Part shown: in pieces, positions 7,674-15,085 of the stretch
How the letters are laid out: the number at the start of each line of letters is the position of its first letter
Numbering within the stretch: the first letter of the stretch is position 1
Assembly: GCA_040881995.1 (NCBI GenBank)
Contig: JBBECD010000159.1
Span: 1-20,605 of the forward strand
Source: JAQCEJ01 sp040881995
Lineage (GTDB): Bacteria > Planctomycetota > Planctomycetia > Planctomycetales > Planctomycetaceae
Length of the DNA: 20,605 nucleotides
Direction of reading: 5' to 3'
The notes under the pieces: generated by a model
What the model was told of the DNA's origin: nothing
Database searches by the model: none
The model's input: only the letters and a program-made list of their open reading frames with translations
Program-made: the position numbers and the translations under genes

Positions 7674-7903
7674 GGTGGATCGAGCGGCCAACGGCCGCGC
7701 TGCTCCACCATACCGTCCAATGACTAATGCCTAAATCCGAATGACTAAGGAAACCCCAAATCCCAATGTCTCAATGTGGGAACGCCGAAGGAAATTATTG
7801 GGACATTCGTCATTGGGATTTCGTTAGACATTAGTCATTCGTCATTAGGCATTCCATCCATGCGGTGGGTCAGCGCGGCCAAAGCTCCGCTCGACCCACC
7901 CTA
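7671..7903. repeat. Nested inverted repeat between convergent genes
   Basis: The outer arms, TAGGGTGGATCGAGCGG onward (7671-7709) and its inverted counterpart ending CGACCCACCCTA (7864-7903), match at most positions. Inner arms of a second family, with AATGACTAATGCCTAA-like words (about 7720-7770 and 7801-7855), are also inverted. The transcript would fold into one long interrupted hairpin. The TAG stop of the antiporter (7671-7673) and the TAG stop of the esterase on the other strand (7901-7903) are both the first three bases of an outer arm. The repeat fills the gap and may act as a bidirectional transcript end. Confidence 0.75.
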
Positions 7904-9799
7904 CTTCGCCAATGCACTCAACGTCTCGATGTCGAAGTGCTCTAACAATCCGAAGCAATACACTTCGGGCGTCTTATCGTACGATGCGTCGGGCTTCAAA
8001 AACTCCTTGAGCGACTTCGGCAAACCTTCTGCGTGCAAATCGCCGATGAGCGATGTTTCATCGAGCGCCGCCGTGCACAACGCCGCGAGACTGGTGCGCG
8101 GGCCGTGCGAGATGATGTCGACGTGCTCGGCGTCATATTTTTTGCCGATCTGCGTCGCGACGCTTTGAATCTGCAATGCTTGAATTCCCAGCGGCCGCTC
8201 GCCGACGGTCGCGAGCATCATTGCCCCCTGATACGGAATCGACAACGGCTGCATCTCGCCGATGTTGACCGGGTCGAAGCAAATCACGCGCGTCCCCTCC
8301 CCTGCCAGTTTGGCGATCACCTCGGCTTGCGATTTGAAGCCGGCGTCGCTGAGGAACACCGCCGTCCGTTCGGCCTTTTCGCCTCCGACGACCAGCACCG
8401 GCAACGTCCAATCATCTCCGATGCGGACCCTCAATCGCTCGACGGACTGCGCACCGATTTTCTCGGCGTCGCCGAGCGATTCGATCGTCGCTGGTTCGTT
8501 CTCATAACGCAGAATCGTCCGCAGCAAATCGCGCCGTTGTTCGGGCGTGGCATCTAGCGATCGCGGCAAGTCGGCGGCCAATCGTTCCGCCAGCGAATAA
8601 AACGTCGCGTTATCCTCGGGAACCGGGACGAACAATTCGTCGGCCGTTTTAATTTCCTTCTCGGAGGGATTTTCTTTGTCAGTACGATCCGGTTCGTGGG
8701 CAAAGAAGTGCTTGTTCAAAAAACGATAAAGCTGCCGGCGGTTGTCGAGATCGTAATTGTGCGTGCCGGGGTCGCTGTTTTCGTAATACTCGAAGCACTC
8801 CGCGGCGCCGGCCTGCTGGAAAAACGGCACGATCGGCTCGTGCGTGTTCGGCTTGACGTGCGACGAGACGAAACAGCAGTTGTCCTTGTCGTTGTAAATC
8901 TGCAGCGTGGGACGGGGCACCATTATCGCCGTCAGATGCGTATAATCGGCAATCGAAATCAGATCGCTCGGATTCTGCTCGAGGTCGCCGACGCTGCCGT
9001 GGTGTTCGACTCGCTCGGCGAGTGCGCTGTACCCGGCGACGGGGACGCTGAGCGTGACGCGTTCGTCGAGCGCACTGAGAATGATCGTCTGCCAGCCCCC
9101 GCCCGAAAGACCGGTGACCGCCACGCGTTCCTCGTCGGCGTTTTCCAACGACAGCAGCACATCGAGCCCGCGCGACATGGCCAGATAGAAGACGCTCAGT
9201 CCGCTCGATCCGCACAGATCGAGAAACGCAAGATTATTGTGCGCGTAACCCGGATCACGCAATTGCCCCATGAAAAGCCACTCGGGATTAAGGGCGATCA
9301 TCCCCTGTTTGGCGAGATTGATGCAGCGAAGTTGTTTGTAGTCGGTCGCCTTGCCGTCGGCGGAGTGCCCATTCACGTTGAGCACGACGGGCACGCGCCC
9401 TTCGACGTTGTCGGGGACGTACAAAATCGCCGGCACCCAGAAACCGGGAAGCGCTTCGTAACGGAGTTTCTTCATCGAGTAACCGTGCGGCGTGGCGATC
9501 TCATCCATCCAGACGATTTCGGGTTCGGCGGTGTACCATTCCTCCGGCACGCCGCGAAAGACGACTTCGTTTAACACCTGCTCGCGCAGGGCGTCCGCCT
9601 GTTGCGCCCAATCGTCGGCGGTCTCGGGGAGTTTCAACGGCGGAATGCGCTTGAGCACAAACTCCGCGTGCTGTTTTTGCGCTTCACCCGCTTGGAACAG
9701 CGGCCTGGCGACGGCGTCGGTGAGGTCGTCGGCGCGCACGTCAGCATTCGCGGCGATCAGGGATGACACGATGCATAAGGTGAGAAACCTGTCGAACAT
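7901..9799 (-). CDS. Secreted alpha/beta-hydrolase, acetyl xylan esterase-like, two-domain
   Basis: 632 residues from the ATG at 9799, which follows GAGGAG and a 6-base spacer; a longer frame starting at 9952 runs through repeat DNA and is rejected. A Sec signal peptide (1-23, ending VRA before DDL) sends it to the periplasm or outside. Residues about 90-370 are an alpha/beta-hydrolase resembling the acetyl xylan esterase/prolyl oligopeptidase group. The nucleophile elbow is GLSGGG (S232), the acid candidates are D304 or D306 in YNDKDNCC, and the histidine is H347 in DPGTHNYD. Residues about 455-632 look like a second, partial hydrolase-like fold (VLVVGG, VICFDPVNIGE). There the elbow position reads SHGPRTS rather than Gly-x-Ser-x-Gly, so it is probably inactive. 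The likely role is deacetylating or de-esterifying plant or algal polysaccharide; the substrate is unknown. Confidence 0.85.
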   Translation of the reverse strand: MFDRFLTLCIVSSLIAANADVRADDLTDAVARPLFQAGEAQKQHAEFVLKRIPPLKLPETADDWAQQADALREQVLNEVVFRGVPEEWYTAEPEIVWMDEIATPHGYSMKKLRYEALPGFWVPAILYVPDNVEGRVPVVLNVNGHSADGKATDYKQLRCINLAKQGMIALNPEWLFMGQLRDPGYAHNNLAFLDLCGSSGLSVFYLAMSRGLDVLLSLENADEERVAVTGLSGGGWQTIILSALDERVTLSVPVAGYSALAERVEHHGSVGDLEQNPSDLISIADYTHLTAIMVPRPTLQIYNDKDNCCFVSSHVKPNTHEPIVPFFQQAGAAECFEYYENSDPGTHNYDLDNRRQLYRFLNKHFFAHEPDRTDKENPSEKEIKTADELFVPVPEDNATFYSLAERLAADLPRSLDATPEQRRDLLRTILRYENEPATIESLGDAEKIGAQSVERLRVRIGDDWTLPVLVVGGEKAERTAVFLSDAGFKSQAEVIAKLAGEGTRVICFDPVNIGEMQPLSIPYQGAMMLATVGERPLGIQALQIQSVATQIGKKYDAEHVDIISHGPRTSLAALCTAALDETSLIGDLHAEGLPKSLKEFLKPDASYDKTPEVYCFGLLEHFDIETLSALAK

Positions 9800-9869
9800 G
9801 TAATACTCCTCGACGTCGTTATTGAATGTGTCGGTATTGAATGTAACCCGAAGCGTAAGTTTTGAAGAA

Positions 9870-9920
9870 AAACCCTCTCCCGGCGGGAGAGGGTGGCCGC
9901 ATCGCGGCCGGGTGAGGGGC
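9870..9920 (-). repeat. CTCTCCCGGCGGGAGAG double-hairpin repeat, copy G1
   Basis: Two adjacent hairpins: a 10-1-10 palindrome at 9873-9893 and GGCCGC-ATC-GCGGCC at 9895-9909. Its reverse complement matches 17590-17640 in 48 of 51 positions. It lies about 70 bases upstream of the esterase start. A third, interrupted copy is at 10009-10050 plus 10277 onward. Confidence 0.75.
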
Positions 9921-9924
9921 GGAG

Positions 9925-10005
9925 TATGAATGATGAATGCAGAGAAAGGCATGAGCGTTCAAGACTTCTCATTCACCATTCATCGTTCCGCGTTCATCGT
10001 TTTCC
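9925..10005. repeat. ATGAATGATGAATGC-type inverted repeat
   Basis: ATGAATGATGAATGC (from about 9926) faces imperfect inverted words CATTCACCATTCATCG and CGCGTTCATCG (about 9970-10000). The family is simple and low in complexity. It sits between two copies of the CTCTCCCGGCGGGAGAG repeat. Confidence 0.45.
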
Positions 10006-10008
10006 CTG

Positions 10009-10290
10009 GCCCCTCACCCGGCTGCTGCGCAGCCGACCTCTCCCGGCGGGCATTGGTATCTACATAAGTCATAAGTCTCAAAAAACCAAGTAGTTGCGGC
10101 GTAATTTTTCCGGGTTGACGAACAAGCGGGAATTTGCATTCGCATGGTTCTCGCGGCGGCAACCAGGATCACAGTCAATCTTGATGGAAAAAACAAGCCA
10201 AAACTTTACGGGCGAATTCCGTAACTGCTTGAAGGTAATTGGCTTATGAGATGTGTAGATACCAATGCCCGGCGGGAGAGGTGAAGAAAA
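10009..10290 (+). repeat. CTCTCCCGGCGGGAGAG repeat copy G2, interrupted by an insertion
   Basis: Positions 10009-10050 (CCCCTCACCCGGC, hairpin GGCTGC-TGC-GCAGCC, then ACCTCTCCCGGCGGG) are the first part of the same repeat family as 9870-9920 and 17590-17640. Its second part (AGAGGTGAAGAAAAACC) is found only at 10277 onward. Removing 10051-10276 restores a contiguous copy. CTTACGCTTCG at 10298-10308 is an inverted match to 9849-9859. Confidence 0.7.
10051..10267. mobile_element. 217-bp MITE-like insertion with 14-bp TIRs and 9-bp target duplication
   Basis: The ends are CATTGGTATCTACA (10051-10064) and its perfect inverted copy TGTAGATACCAATG (10254-10267); the similarity continues imperfectly to about 25 bases, through TCATAAG. 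The element is flanked by direct CCCGGCGGG copies (10042-10050 and 10268-10276). The interior has no gene and is too short for a transposase, so movement would need an enzyme encoded elsewhere. It lies in the centre of a palindromic repeat between the C45 hydrolase and esterase genes; 9800-10335 otherwise holds only repeats. Confidence 0.75.
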
Positions 10291-10335
10291 ACCCTCGCTT
10301 ACGCTTCGACTTACCATAGACACCACTCCAACTGC

Positions 10336-11391
10336 TCAACCGATCTTATACGTTTCATACCCCTGCTCACAGGGGTTCCCGCAACTCACGTGAAATTGTC
10401 CCTTTGCCGGTTCGGCGATCAGCGAGGCGACCGTGTAACCGCTCGAGCCGAGCATCGCGTGACCTTCTCCCCGATGTTGATGCCGGCAGATGCCGTGCGG
10501 GAAATTGTCGTGATCGCTCAAAAACGCCTTCACATCATCGACGGTGATCGTTCCCCATTTTTCGCGGATGAGATGTTCCATGCGCGTCTGCCGTGAAAAC
10601 GAATCGGGCAGGCTGTGCAAAAAATTCTCGTCGCAGGCGAATTCGGTGCACAGGTAATGATTGGCATGGACGAGAAACCCCGCCGTCGGTGCCGGCAATC
10701 GGCGCGGGCCGTCGCTGGTCAATTCGACGTCGGCGTATTCACCGCCGTAACCGCAAAGCATGTAATTGCCGTTCGAACAGACCGGCACGGTCCGCATGAC
10801 GTGCATCACCTCTTCCAGCGTTTTCTGTTCGAGGAACAAGCGTTTTAGCGGATAATGAGCCAGCGCGAATTTCCATTTCGGTCCGCCGCCGAGCGAATTC
10901 GCGAAATGTGCGACGCCGTGGGCGTTGACGCCGTGATAGCCGATCATCCCGCCGAACGTCCACATCAAGACTTCCGGCCGATCGAGCGGCTGGAGTTTCA
11001 GCACGTAGCCGCATTCCTGCATTTCGGGCGGGTTGTCGCTGTTCTGGCCGATGAGCAGTTCGCCGTTCGCCGTTCCTTCGGGACCGATGGCGAACGACGT
11101 GCACGCGCCGTCGGGAACCTGGCCGAGTTCGCCACGAAGCTGCAGCGAGAGTGCTTCGGTGAATGAAATGCCCGCTCCCTCCGCCAGACCGCGGATTTCA
11201 TCGATGAGATGCGCACAATGCCGCTGAAACAGCGGTTCGAACCGCTGCGCAATCTCTGAGAGTTGGCTCCGCGAGCGTTTCAGCGACGACGCCAGAAAAT
11301 CGAGAAATCGGTGAATCTGCGACTTCGCCTGTTCACCGTGCTGTCGGCCGAGATCCCGAGCCGAACCGGCTGCCGTGAAAAGTGGATACAT
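10336..11391 (-). CDS. C45/AAT-type Ntn hydrolase (acyltransferase or amidohydrolase)
   Basis: 351 residues resembling the acyl-CoA:6-aminopenicillanic-acid acyltransferase (AAT)/peptidase C45 family. These proteins mature by cutting themselves just before a catalytic Cys, which becomes the N-terminal nucleophile. Here the likely nucleophile is C97 in DGACTSF, followed by the family-type segment GELLIGQNSDNPP (110-122). The region before it (helical, EIRGLAEGAGISFTEAL) would be the released propeptide. In bacteria this family cleaves or transfers acyl groups on amides; actual substrates are mostly unknown, and penicillin biosynthesis is not implied. There is no signal peptide. The start ATG has AGGT 8 bases upstream. 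It is in the same direction as the esterase but separated by 536 bases of repeats, so co-transcription is doubtful. Confidence 0.8.
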   Translation of the reverse strand: MYPLFTAAGSARDLGRQHGEQAKSQIHRFLDFLASSLKRSRSQLSEIAQRFEPLFQRHCAHLIDEIRGLAEGAGISFTEALSLQLRGELGQVPDGACTSFAIGPEGTANGELLIGQNSDNPPEMQECGYVLKLQPLDRPEVLMWTFGGMIGYHGVNAHGVAHFANSLGGGPKWKFALAHYPLKRLFLEQKTLEEVMHVMRTVPVCSNGNYMLCGYGGEYADVELTSDGPRRLPAPTAGFLVHANHYLCTEFACDENFLHSLPDSFSRQTRMEHLIREKWGTITVDDVKAFLSDHDNFPHGICRHQHRGEGHAMLGSSGYTVASLIAEPAKGQFHVSCGNPCEQGYETYKIG

Positions 11392-11537
11392 GCAAATCGA
11401 CCTGTCCGAAGAGGAATGATGTTCCGCCGTTGCGAACGCGAACCATCATACCGGCGGACTCGCCGCTGCGAAAGTTCCTCGGTGCATCGGGGAAATTGCC
11501 GGAGGAGACGTTATAATAAGATATTGGAAATTAGCAG

Positions 11538-11754
11538 CACGTTAGCCGAATGGCAAACGATCCATTGGTCGCTCGACGAAAAAACAAAGGCAGGTCTCGC
11601 GCAAAGGCGCAAAGCTCGCGAAGGAAGAAGGGGATTCCTGTGAACGCATGCAAAAATGTTCGTGACTTCGACGGTTTTTGACTTTGCGCCTTCGCGCCTT
11701 TGCGCGAGAATAATTGCCTGCACGCCCTCATGCTCACGGCATACGGCTAACGTG
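11538..11754. repeat. 217-bp composite: outer TIR enclosing a GCGCAAAGGCGC hairpin
   Basis: The outer inverted ends, CACGTTAGCCGAATG (11538-11552) and CATACGGCTAACGTG (11740-11754), match in 14 of 15 positions. Inside is a perfect 16-bp inverted pair, TCTCGCGCAAAGGCGC (11595-11610) with GCGCCTTTGCGCGAGA (11694-11709). The core belongs to the same GCGCAAAG / CTTTGCGC family as 1-70 and 2127-2206, but the outer ends differ from those copies. No target duplication was found. The rest of the 415-base gap (11392-11806) shows no gene. Confidence 0.65.
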
Positions 11755-11806
11755 TTACGAACATTTGAACTCGCACGCCCGATCACGTCTCGCTCATTGA
11801 GGCTCC

Positions 11807-12802
11807 ATGTCGGACTCGAACGTCCCCGCGCAATTGATACGACTGCAAAACGCCCTGCTGGAAGGCCGGATCGATCGCGATACGTACGAGCAACTGAAAT
11901 CGGACCTGCTCCGGTCGCTGGAAGCGGGGAACGGGGCGTCGACGTTCCATGGGAATGATTTTCCGCAAACGCCGGTCGAGCCTCCGCCGGAAAACCCGTT
12001 CAAGAAGAAGGCCGACTTTCCCCGGGTGATCAAAACCGTGAAATTTCGCGATCTGACGCGGCCGGCGACGCAGCCGATCCCGGCAGCGGGTGAATCGACT
12101 GTCTCCGAGAAACGTCCCTCCCCAGGCATCGGCGTGACGCGGCCGCTGATGACACCGCTGCCCTTCAAGGAACGCGCTCCCCGCATCGCAGCGATGTCAG
12201 CAGAATCGGCTGCCATTCGCAGCGACGAAACCGATTCGCCGAGTCCGACCGCAGAGACGCCGAATGCGTCGATCGAAACAATCAAGCGATCGTTGCGAGA
12301 ACCTCACACCTGGAGACTCGTGGGAGCAATCGCCGCCCATTGCGGCATCGTCATGGGATTTCGGGCATGGGCCATGAATCATTCGACGCTGCCGGCGGCG
12401 TTGTTCTGGGGAGTGGAATCGGCGATTCACGGCGGGGCCGGGGCGCTCCTCTGGAAACTGGTGCACGACGCCTGCCTCGACTACCGCGGCCGCGATCACG
12501 ATGCACTCAAGATGGGGCTGGCTCAATTCGCCTGGACGATGCTCTTGCTCATTGCGGCGAGTTTCTGGGTCTACGTCGGCATGTTGTATGGCGGACTCGT
12601 GGGTACTATCCTCGGCGGACGATTAGGCTTTTTGACCGCCGCCGGCGGTGAAATGATCGGCGGCATGATCGGCCTCGTGAAAGCCGTTCAAGGCTACCGG
12701 AGTTCGCGCGACCGAATGACGACGCACGATGACATGTCGGACAACGACGTCTCCGGCGACGAAAACGATGATGAAGACGATGGCGATGATGATTACCGCT
12801 GA
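11807..12802 (+). CDS. Membrane protein of unknown function with SHOCT-like N-terminus
   Basis: 331 residues, not recognised as a named family. Residues about 6-40 (AQLIRLQNALLEGRIDRDTY, then EQLKSDLL) resemble the short SHOCT-type oligomerisation motif. Residues 45-165 are a Pro/Ser/Thr-rich, probably disordered linker. Three or four hydrophobic segments follow (about 170-290), the last ones Gly-rich (GGLVGTILGGRLGFLTAAGG). The tail is strongly acidic (DDMSDNDVSGDENDDEDDGDD). This suggests an inner-membrane protein with cytosolic ends. GAGG lies just before the ATG with a short spacer. It precedes lutA by 59 bases on the same strand, but a possible promoter lies between them, so it need not be part of the lut unit. 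Confidence 0.7.
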   Translation: MSDSNVPAQLIRLQNALLEGRIDRDTYEQLKSDLLRSLEAGNGASTFHGNDFPQTPVEPPPENPFKKKADFPRVIKTVKFRDLTRPATQPIPAAGESTVSEKRPSPGIGVTRPLMTPLPFKERAPRIAAMSAESAAIRSDETDSPSPTAETPNASIETIKRSLREPHTWRLVGAIAAHCGIVMGFRAWAMNHSTLPAALFWGVESAIHGGAGALLWKLVHDACLDYRGRDHDALKMGLAQFAWTMLLLIAASFWVYVGMLYGGLVGTILGGRLGFLTAAGGEMIGGMIGLVKAVQGYRSSRDRMTTHDDMSDNDVSGDENDDEDDGDDDYR

Positions 12803-12816
12803 CGGGGCGGTTCTCC

Positions 12817-12822
12817 TATAAT
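12817..12822 (+). promoter_or_regulatory. Possible -10 element for lutABC
   Basis: TATAAT, a perfect sigma-70 -10 consensus, 40 bases before the preferred lutA start. No good -35 lies at the expected distance, so the call is tentative. If used, it would give a leader of roughly 30 bases. Confidence 0.35.
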
Positions 12823-12861
12823 CGGCGGCGAAAAATGAATTCCGGTCTTGTGCGAGGAATA

Positions 12862-13620
12862 ATGAAAGTCGGTTTGTTCGTTCCCTGTTATGTCGATCAG
12901 ATGTATCCCGAAGTGGGCTGGGCCACGCTGCAGGTGCTTCGGCGCTGCGGCGTCGACGTCGATTATCCCGTCGCGCAAACCTGCTGCGGTCAGCCGATGG
13001 CGAACACCGGATGCAGCGATCAAACGGCTCCGCTCGCGAAACAGTTCGTCGCGATTTTTCGCTCTTACGACTACATCGTCTCGCCTTCGGGGAGTTGCAT
13101 TTCGATGGTCCGAAATCATTACGGCGAATTTTTCGGCGATTCCGCGGATTACCAGCACGTCCGCGAGCGGTCGTACGAATTCTGCGAATTTCTGCACGAC
13201 GTATTGAAGATCAACGAGCTTCCCGGACGTTTTCCGCATCGCGTCGGCATCCATCAAAGTTGTCACGGCTTGCGCGAGCTGCGGCTGGGAAGTTCGAGCG
13301 AACTGGTGCAACCGGCATTCAGCAAAGTTCAAAAATTGTTGAGTCTGCTCGAAGGAATCGAATTCACGTCGTTGCAGCGTCCCGATGAATGTTGCGGCTT
13401 TGGCGGGACATTCGCCGTCGCGGAGGAAGCGGTTTCCGTCATGATGGGAGACAACCGCGTCGCCGACCACGAGCAAGCCGGGACGGAAGTCCTCACGGGT
13501 GTCGACATGTCGTGTCTAATGCATCTCGAAGGATTGTTACGCCGTAAGCGGAGCCCCATGCGCGTGCTGCACGTCGCGCAAATTTTAGCCTGCGACGACG
13601 GCAAGACCATTTTTCAGTAA
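12862..13620 (+). CDS. lutA: Lactate utilization protein LutA
   Basis: 252 residues, with the duplicated cysteine-rich (CCG) domain of LutA/YkgE and of heterodisulfide reductase and glycolate oxidase subunits. The first half has C9, C41-C42-G and C79; the second has C134, C177-C178-G and C218. These Cys sets bind Fe-S clusters that pass electrons within the LutABC L-lactate oxidation complex. The length is close to that of the B. subtilis protein, with a modest C-terminal extension. An ATG at 12835 would add nine residues (MNSGLVRGI), but MKVGLFVPCY is the family start and GAGGA lies just before it, although with only 3 bases of spacing. lutB follows after 73 bases, mostly occupied by a hairpin repeat. 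Cytoplasmic. Confidence 0.92.
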   Translation: MKVGLFVPCYVDQMYPEVGWATLQVLRRCGVDVDYPVAQTCCGQPMANTGCSDQTAPLAKQFVAIFRSYDYIVSPSGSCISMVRNHYGEFFGDSADYQHVRERSYEFCEFLHDVLKINELPGRFPHRVGIHQSCHGLRELRLGSSSELVQPAFSKVQKLLSLLEGIEFTSLQRPDECCGFGGTFAVAEEAVSVMMGDNRVADHEQAGTEVLTGVDMSCLMHLEGLLRRKRSPMRVLHVAQILACDDGKTIFQ

Positions 13621-13628
13621 CCCATTCC

Positions 13629-13683
13629 CTCGTTCCCAAGCTCCGCTGGGGAACGCAAGTCTTCGAAGCTCCGCTTCGAATCG
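13629..13683. repeat. CGTTCCCAAGCTCCGC double-hairpin repeat inside the lut operon
   Basis: Two hairpins, CGTTCCC..GGGGAACG (13631-13655) and TCGAAG-CTCCG-CTTCGA (about 13663-13679). A second copy with the same order lies at 19193-19250. The repeat fills nearly all of the lutA-lutB gap and ends about ten bases before lutB, so it probably replaces the usual short operon spacing and may affect expression of lutB and lutC relative to lutA. Confidence 0.75.
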
Positions 13684-13693
13684 AGCCTGCCAC

Positions 13694-15082
13694 ATGACCA
13701 ATCACGCCGTACTGGCCGAACAATTTGTCGCCGACAAACCGCGGGCGCACTGGCACGACCAGGCGCTGTGGTTCGTGCGCGCGAAACGCGATCTGGCGGC
13801 GAAATCGCTGCCGGAGTGGGAAGAACTCCGCGAACACGCCTCGAACATCAAAGCCCATTGCGTCTCGCGGCTCGCCGATTATCTCGAAGAATTCACTCGC
13901 AACGCCGAGAAACTCGGCGCGCAGGTGCACTGGGCACGCGATGCGGCCGAGCACAATCAGATCGTGCTCGGCATATTGCAAAAACATCGCGTGACGAAAA
14001 TCGTCAAAAGCAAATCGATGCTCACCGAGGAGTGTCATCTCAACCCGTTTCTCGAACGGCATGGGATGGAAGTCATCGACACCGATCTCGGCGAGCGGAT
14101 CGTGCAGATGCGTCGCGAGCCGCCGAGTCACATCGTGCTGCCGGCGATTCACATCCAGAAAGAAGAAGTCGGCGAGTTGTTTCACGAGCAGTTGGGAACC
14201 GACGCCGGGGCGACCGATCCTCAGTATCTGGTCGAGGCGGCGCGGAAACATCTTCGTGAGAAATTCATGGCCGCCGAGGCGGGCATCACCGGCGTGAATT
14301 TCGCGATCGCCGAAACCGGCGGATTCGTCGTCTGCACCAATGAAGGGAACTGCGATCTCGGCGTCTCGCTGCCGCCGCTGCACATCGCCTGCATGGGAAT
14401 CGAAAAGCTGATTCCGCGGGCGCAAGACCTCGGCGTATTTTTGCGATTGCTGGCCCGCTCGGCGACGGGGCAGCCGATCACCACGTATTCGTCGCACTTT
14501 CACGGACCGCGACCCGGCGGCGCGCTGCACGTCGTGCTGGTCGACAACGGCCGAACCGACATCCTGCGAAGCGACGACTTCCGGCGATCGCTCAATTGCA
14601 TTCGCTGCGGAGCGTGCATGAATACCTGCCCGGTCTATCGCCGCAGCGGCGGGCACAGTTATCAGTCGACGGTCCCGGGGCCGATCGGTTCGATTCTTTC
14701 TCCCGCGAAAGATGCCGCGAAACACGACAGTCTGCCGTTTGCGTGCAGTTTGTGCGGTTCGTGCACCGACGTCTGCCCGGTGAAGATCGACTTGCATCAT
14801 CAGCTTCTCACGTGGCGGGGTGAAATCGCCAAGCGGGGTCTGTTGCCGAAAAGCAAGACGTGGGGGATGAAAGCCGTCAGTTTCGTCTTACAGCGCCGCC
14901 GGCTGTACGAATGGAGCGGAAAGTTCGCACGGCTGTCGCTGCGCAAGCTGCCGCGCTGGATGATTTACAACCGCTTCAATGCCTGGGGTAAACAACGCGA
15001 ACTTCCGTCGGCGCCGCGGTCGAGTTTTCGCGACTGGTATCGGCAGCAGCCGAAGAACGGCGCGGACAAGAAGGAGTCGTAA
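13694..15082 (+). CDS. lutB: Lactate utilization iron-sulfur protein LutB
   Basis: 462 residues, near the usual LutB/YkgF length. The N-terminal LUD domain (about 60-290) includes KSKSMLTEE and ITGVNFAIAETGGFVVCTNEGN-type residues (198-219). Two ferredoxin-like 4Fe-4S motifs follow: C302, C305, C308, C312 (CIRCGACMNTCP) and C351, C354, C357, C361 (CSLCGSCTDVCP). The basic C-terminal region is typical of the family. It forms the LutABC complex that oxidises L-lactate to pyruvate and hands electrons to the respiratory chain. No Shine-Dalgarno is visible before the ATG, where the hairpin repeat ends. lutC follows after three bases and its AAGGAG lies within the 3' end of lutB, so the two are tightly linked in expression. 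Confidence 0.95.
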   Translation: MTNHAVLAEQFVADKPRAHWHDQALWFVRAKRDLAAKSLPEWEELREHASNIKAHCVSRLADYLEEFTRNAEKLGAQVHWARDAAEHNQIVLGILQKHRVTKIVKSKSMLTEECHLNPFLERHGMEVIDTDLGERIVQMRREPPSHIVLPAIHIQKEEVGELFHEQLGTDAGATDPQYLVEAARKHLREKFMAAEAGITGVNFAIAETGGFVVCTNEGNCDLGVSLPPLHIACMGIEKLIPRAQDLGVFLRLLARSATGQPITTYSSHFHGPRPGGALHVVLVDNGRTDILRSDDFRRSLNCIRCGACMNTCPVYRRSGGHSYQSTVPGPIGSILSPAKDAAKHDSLPFACSLCGSCTDVCPVKIDLHHQLLTWRGEIAKRGLLPKSKTWGMKAVSFVLQRRRLYEWSGKFARLSLRKLPRWMIYNRFNAWGKQRELPSAPRSSFRDWYRQQPKNGADKKES

Positions 15083-15085
15083 CCG

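Noticed and set aside
6419..7723. 434-codon open frame overlapping the antiporter on the same strand
   Set aside because: It is very rich in Arg and His with no recognisable domain, as expected for the off-frame reading of a GC-rich gene. The antiporter frame has clear membrane segments and family motifs.
8696..9574. 292-codon plus-strand frame opposite the esterase
   Set aside because: It is antisense to a protein with a signal peptide and catalytic triad, and no domain is seen in it.
9800..9952. N-terminal extension of the esterase
   Set aside because: It translates the CTCTCCCGGCGGGAGAG repeat and sits before a well-placed GAGGAG and signal peptide, so the ATG at 9799 is the start.
10110..10140. 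TTGACG-like -35 box inside the MITE-like element
   Set aside because: There is no acceptable -10 at a proper distance, so an outward promoter is not supported.
9870..10290. Possible CRISPR array
   Set aside because: The repeats are hairpins in both orientations with irregular spacing and no spacer-repeat pattern, and no cas gene is present.
13493..14800. 435-codon antisense frame across lutA and lutB
   Set aside because: It lies opposite well-supported LutA and LutB coding sequence with conserved Cys motifs, and its translation has no recognisable features.
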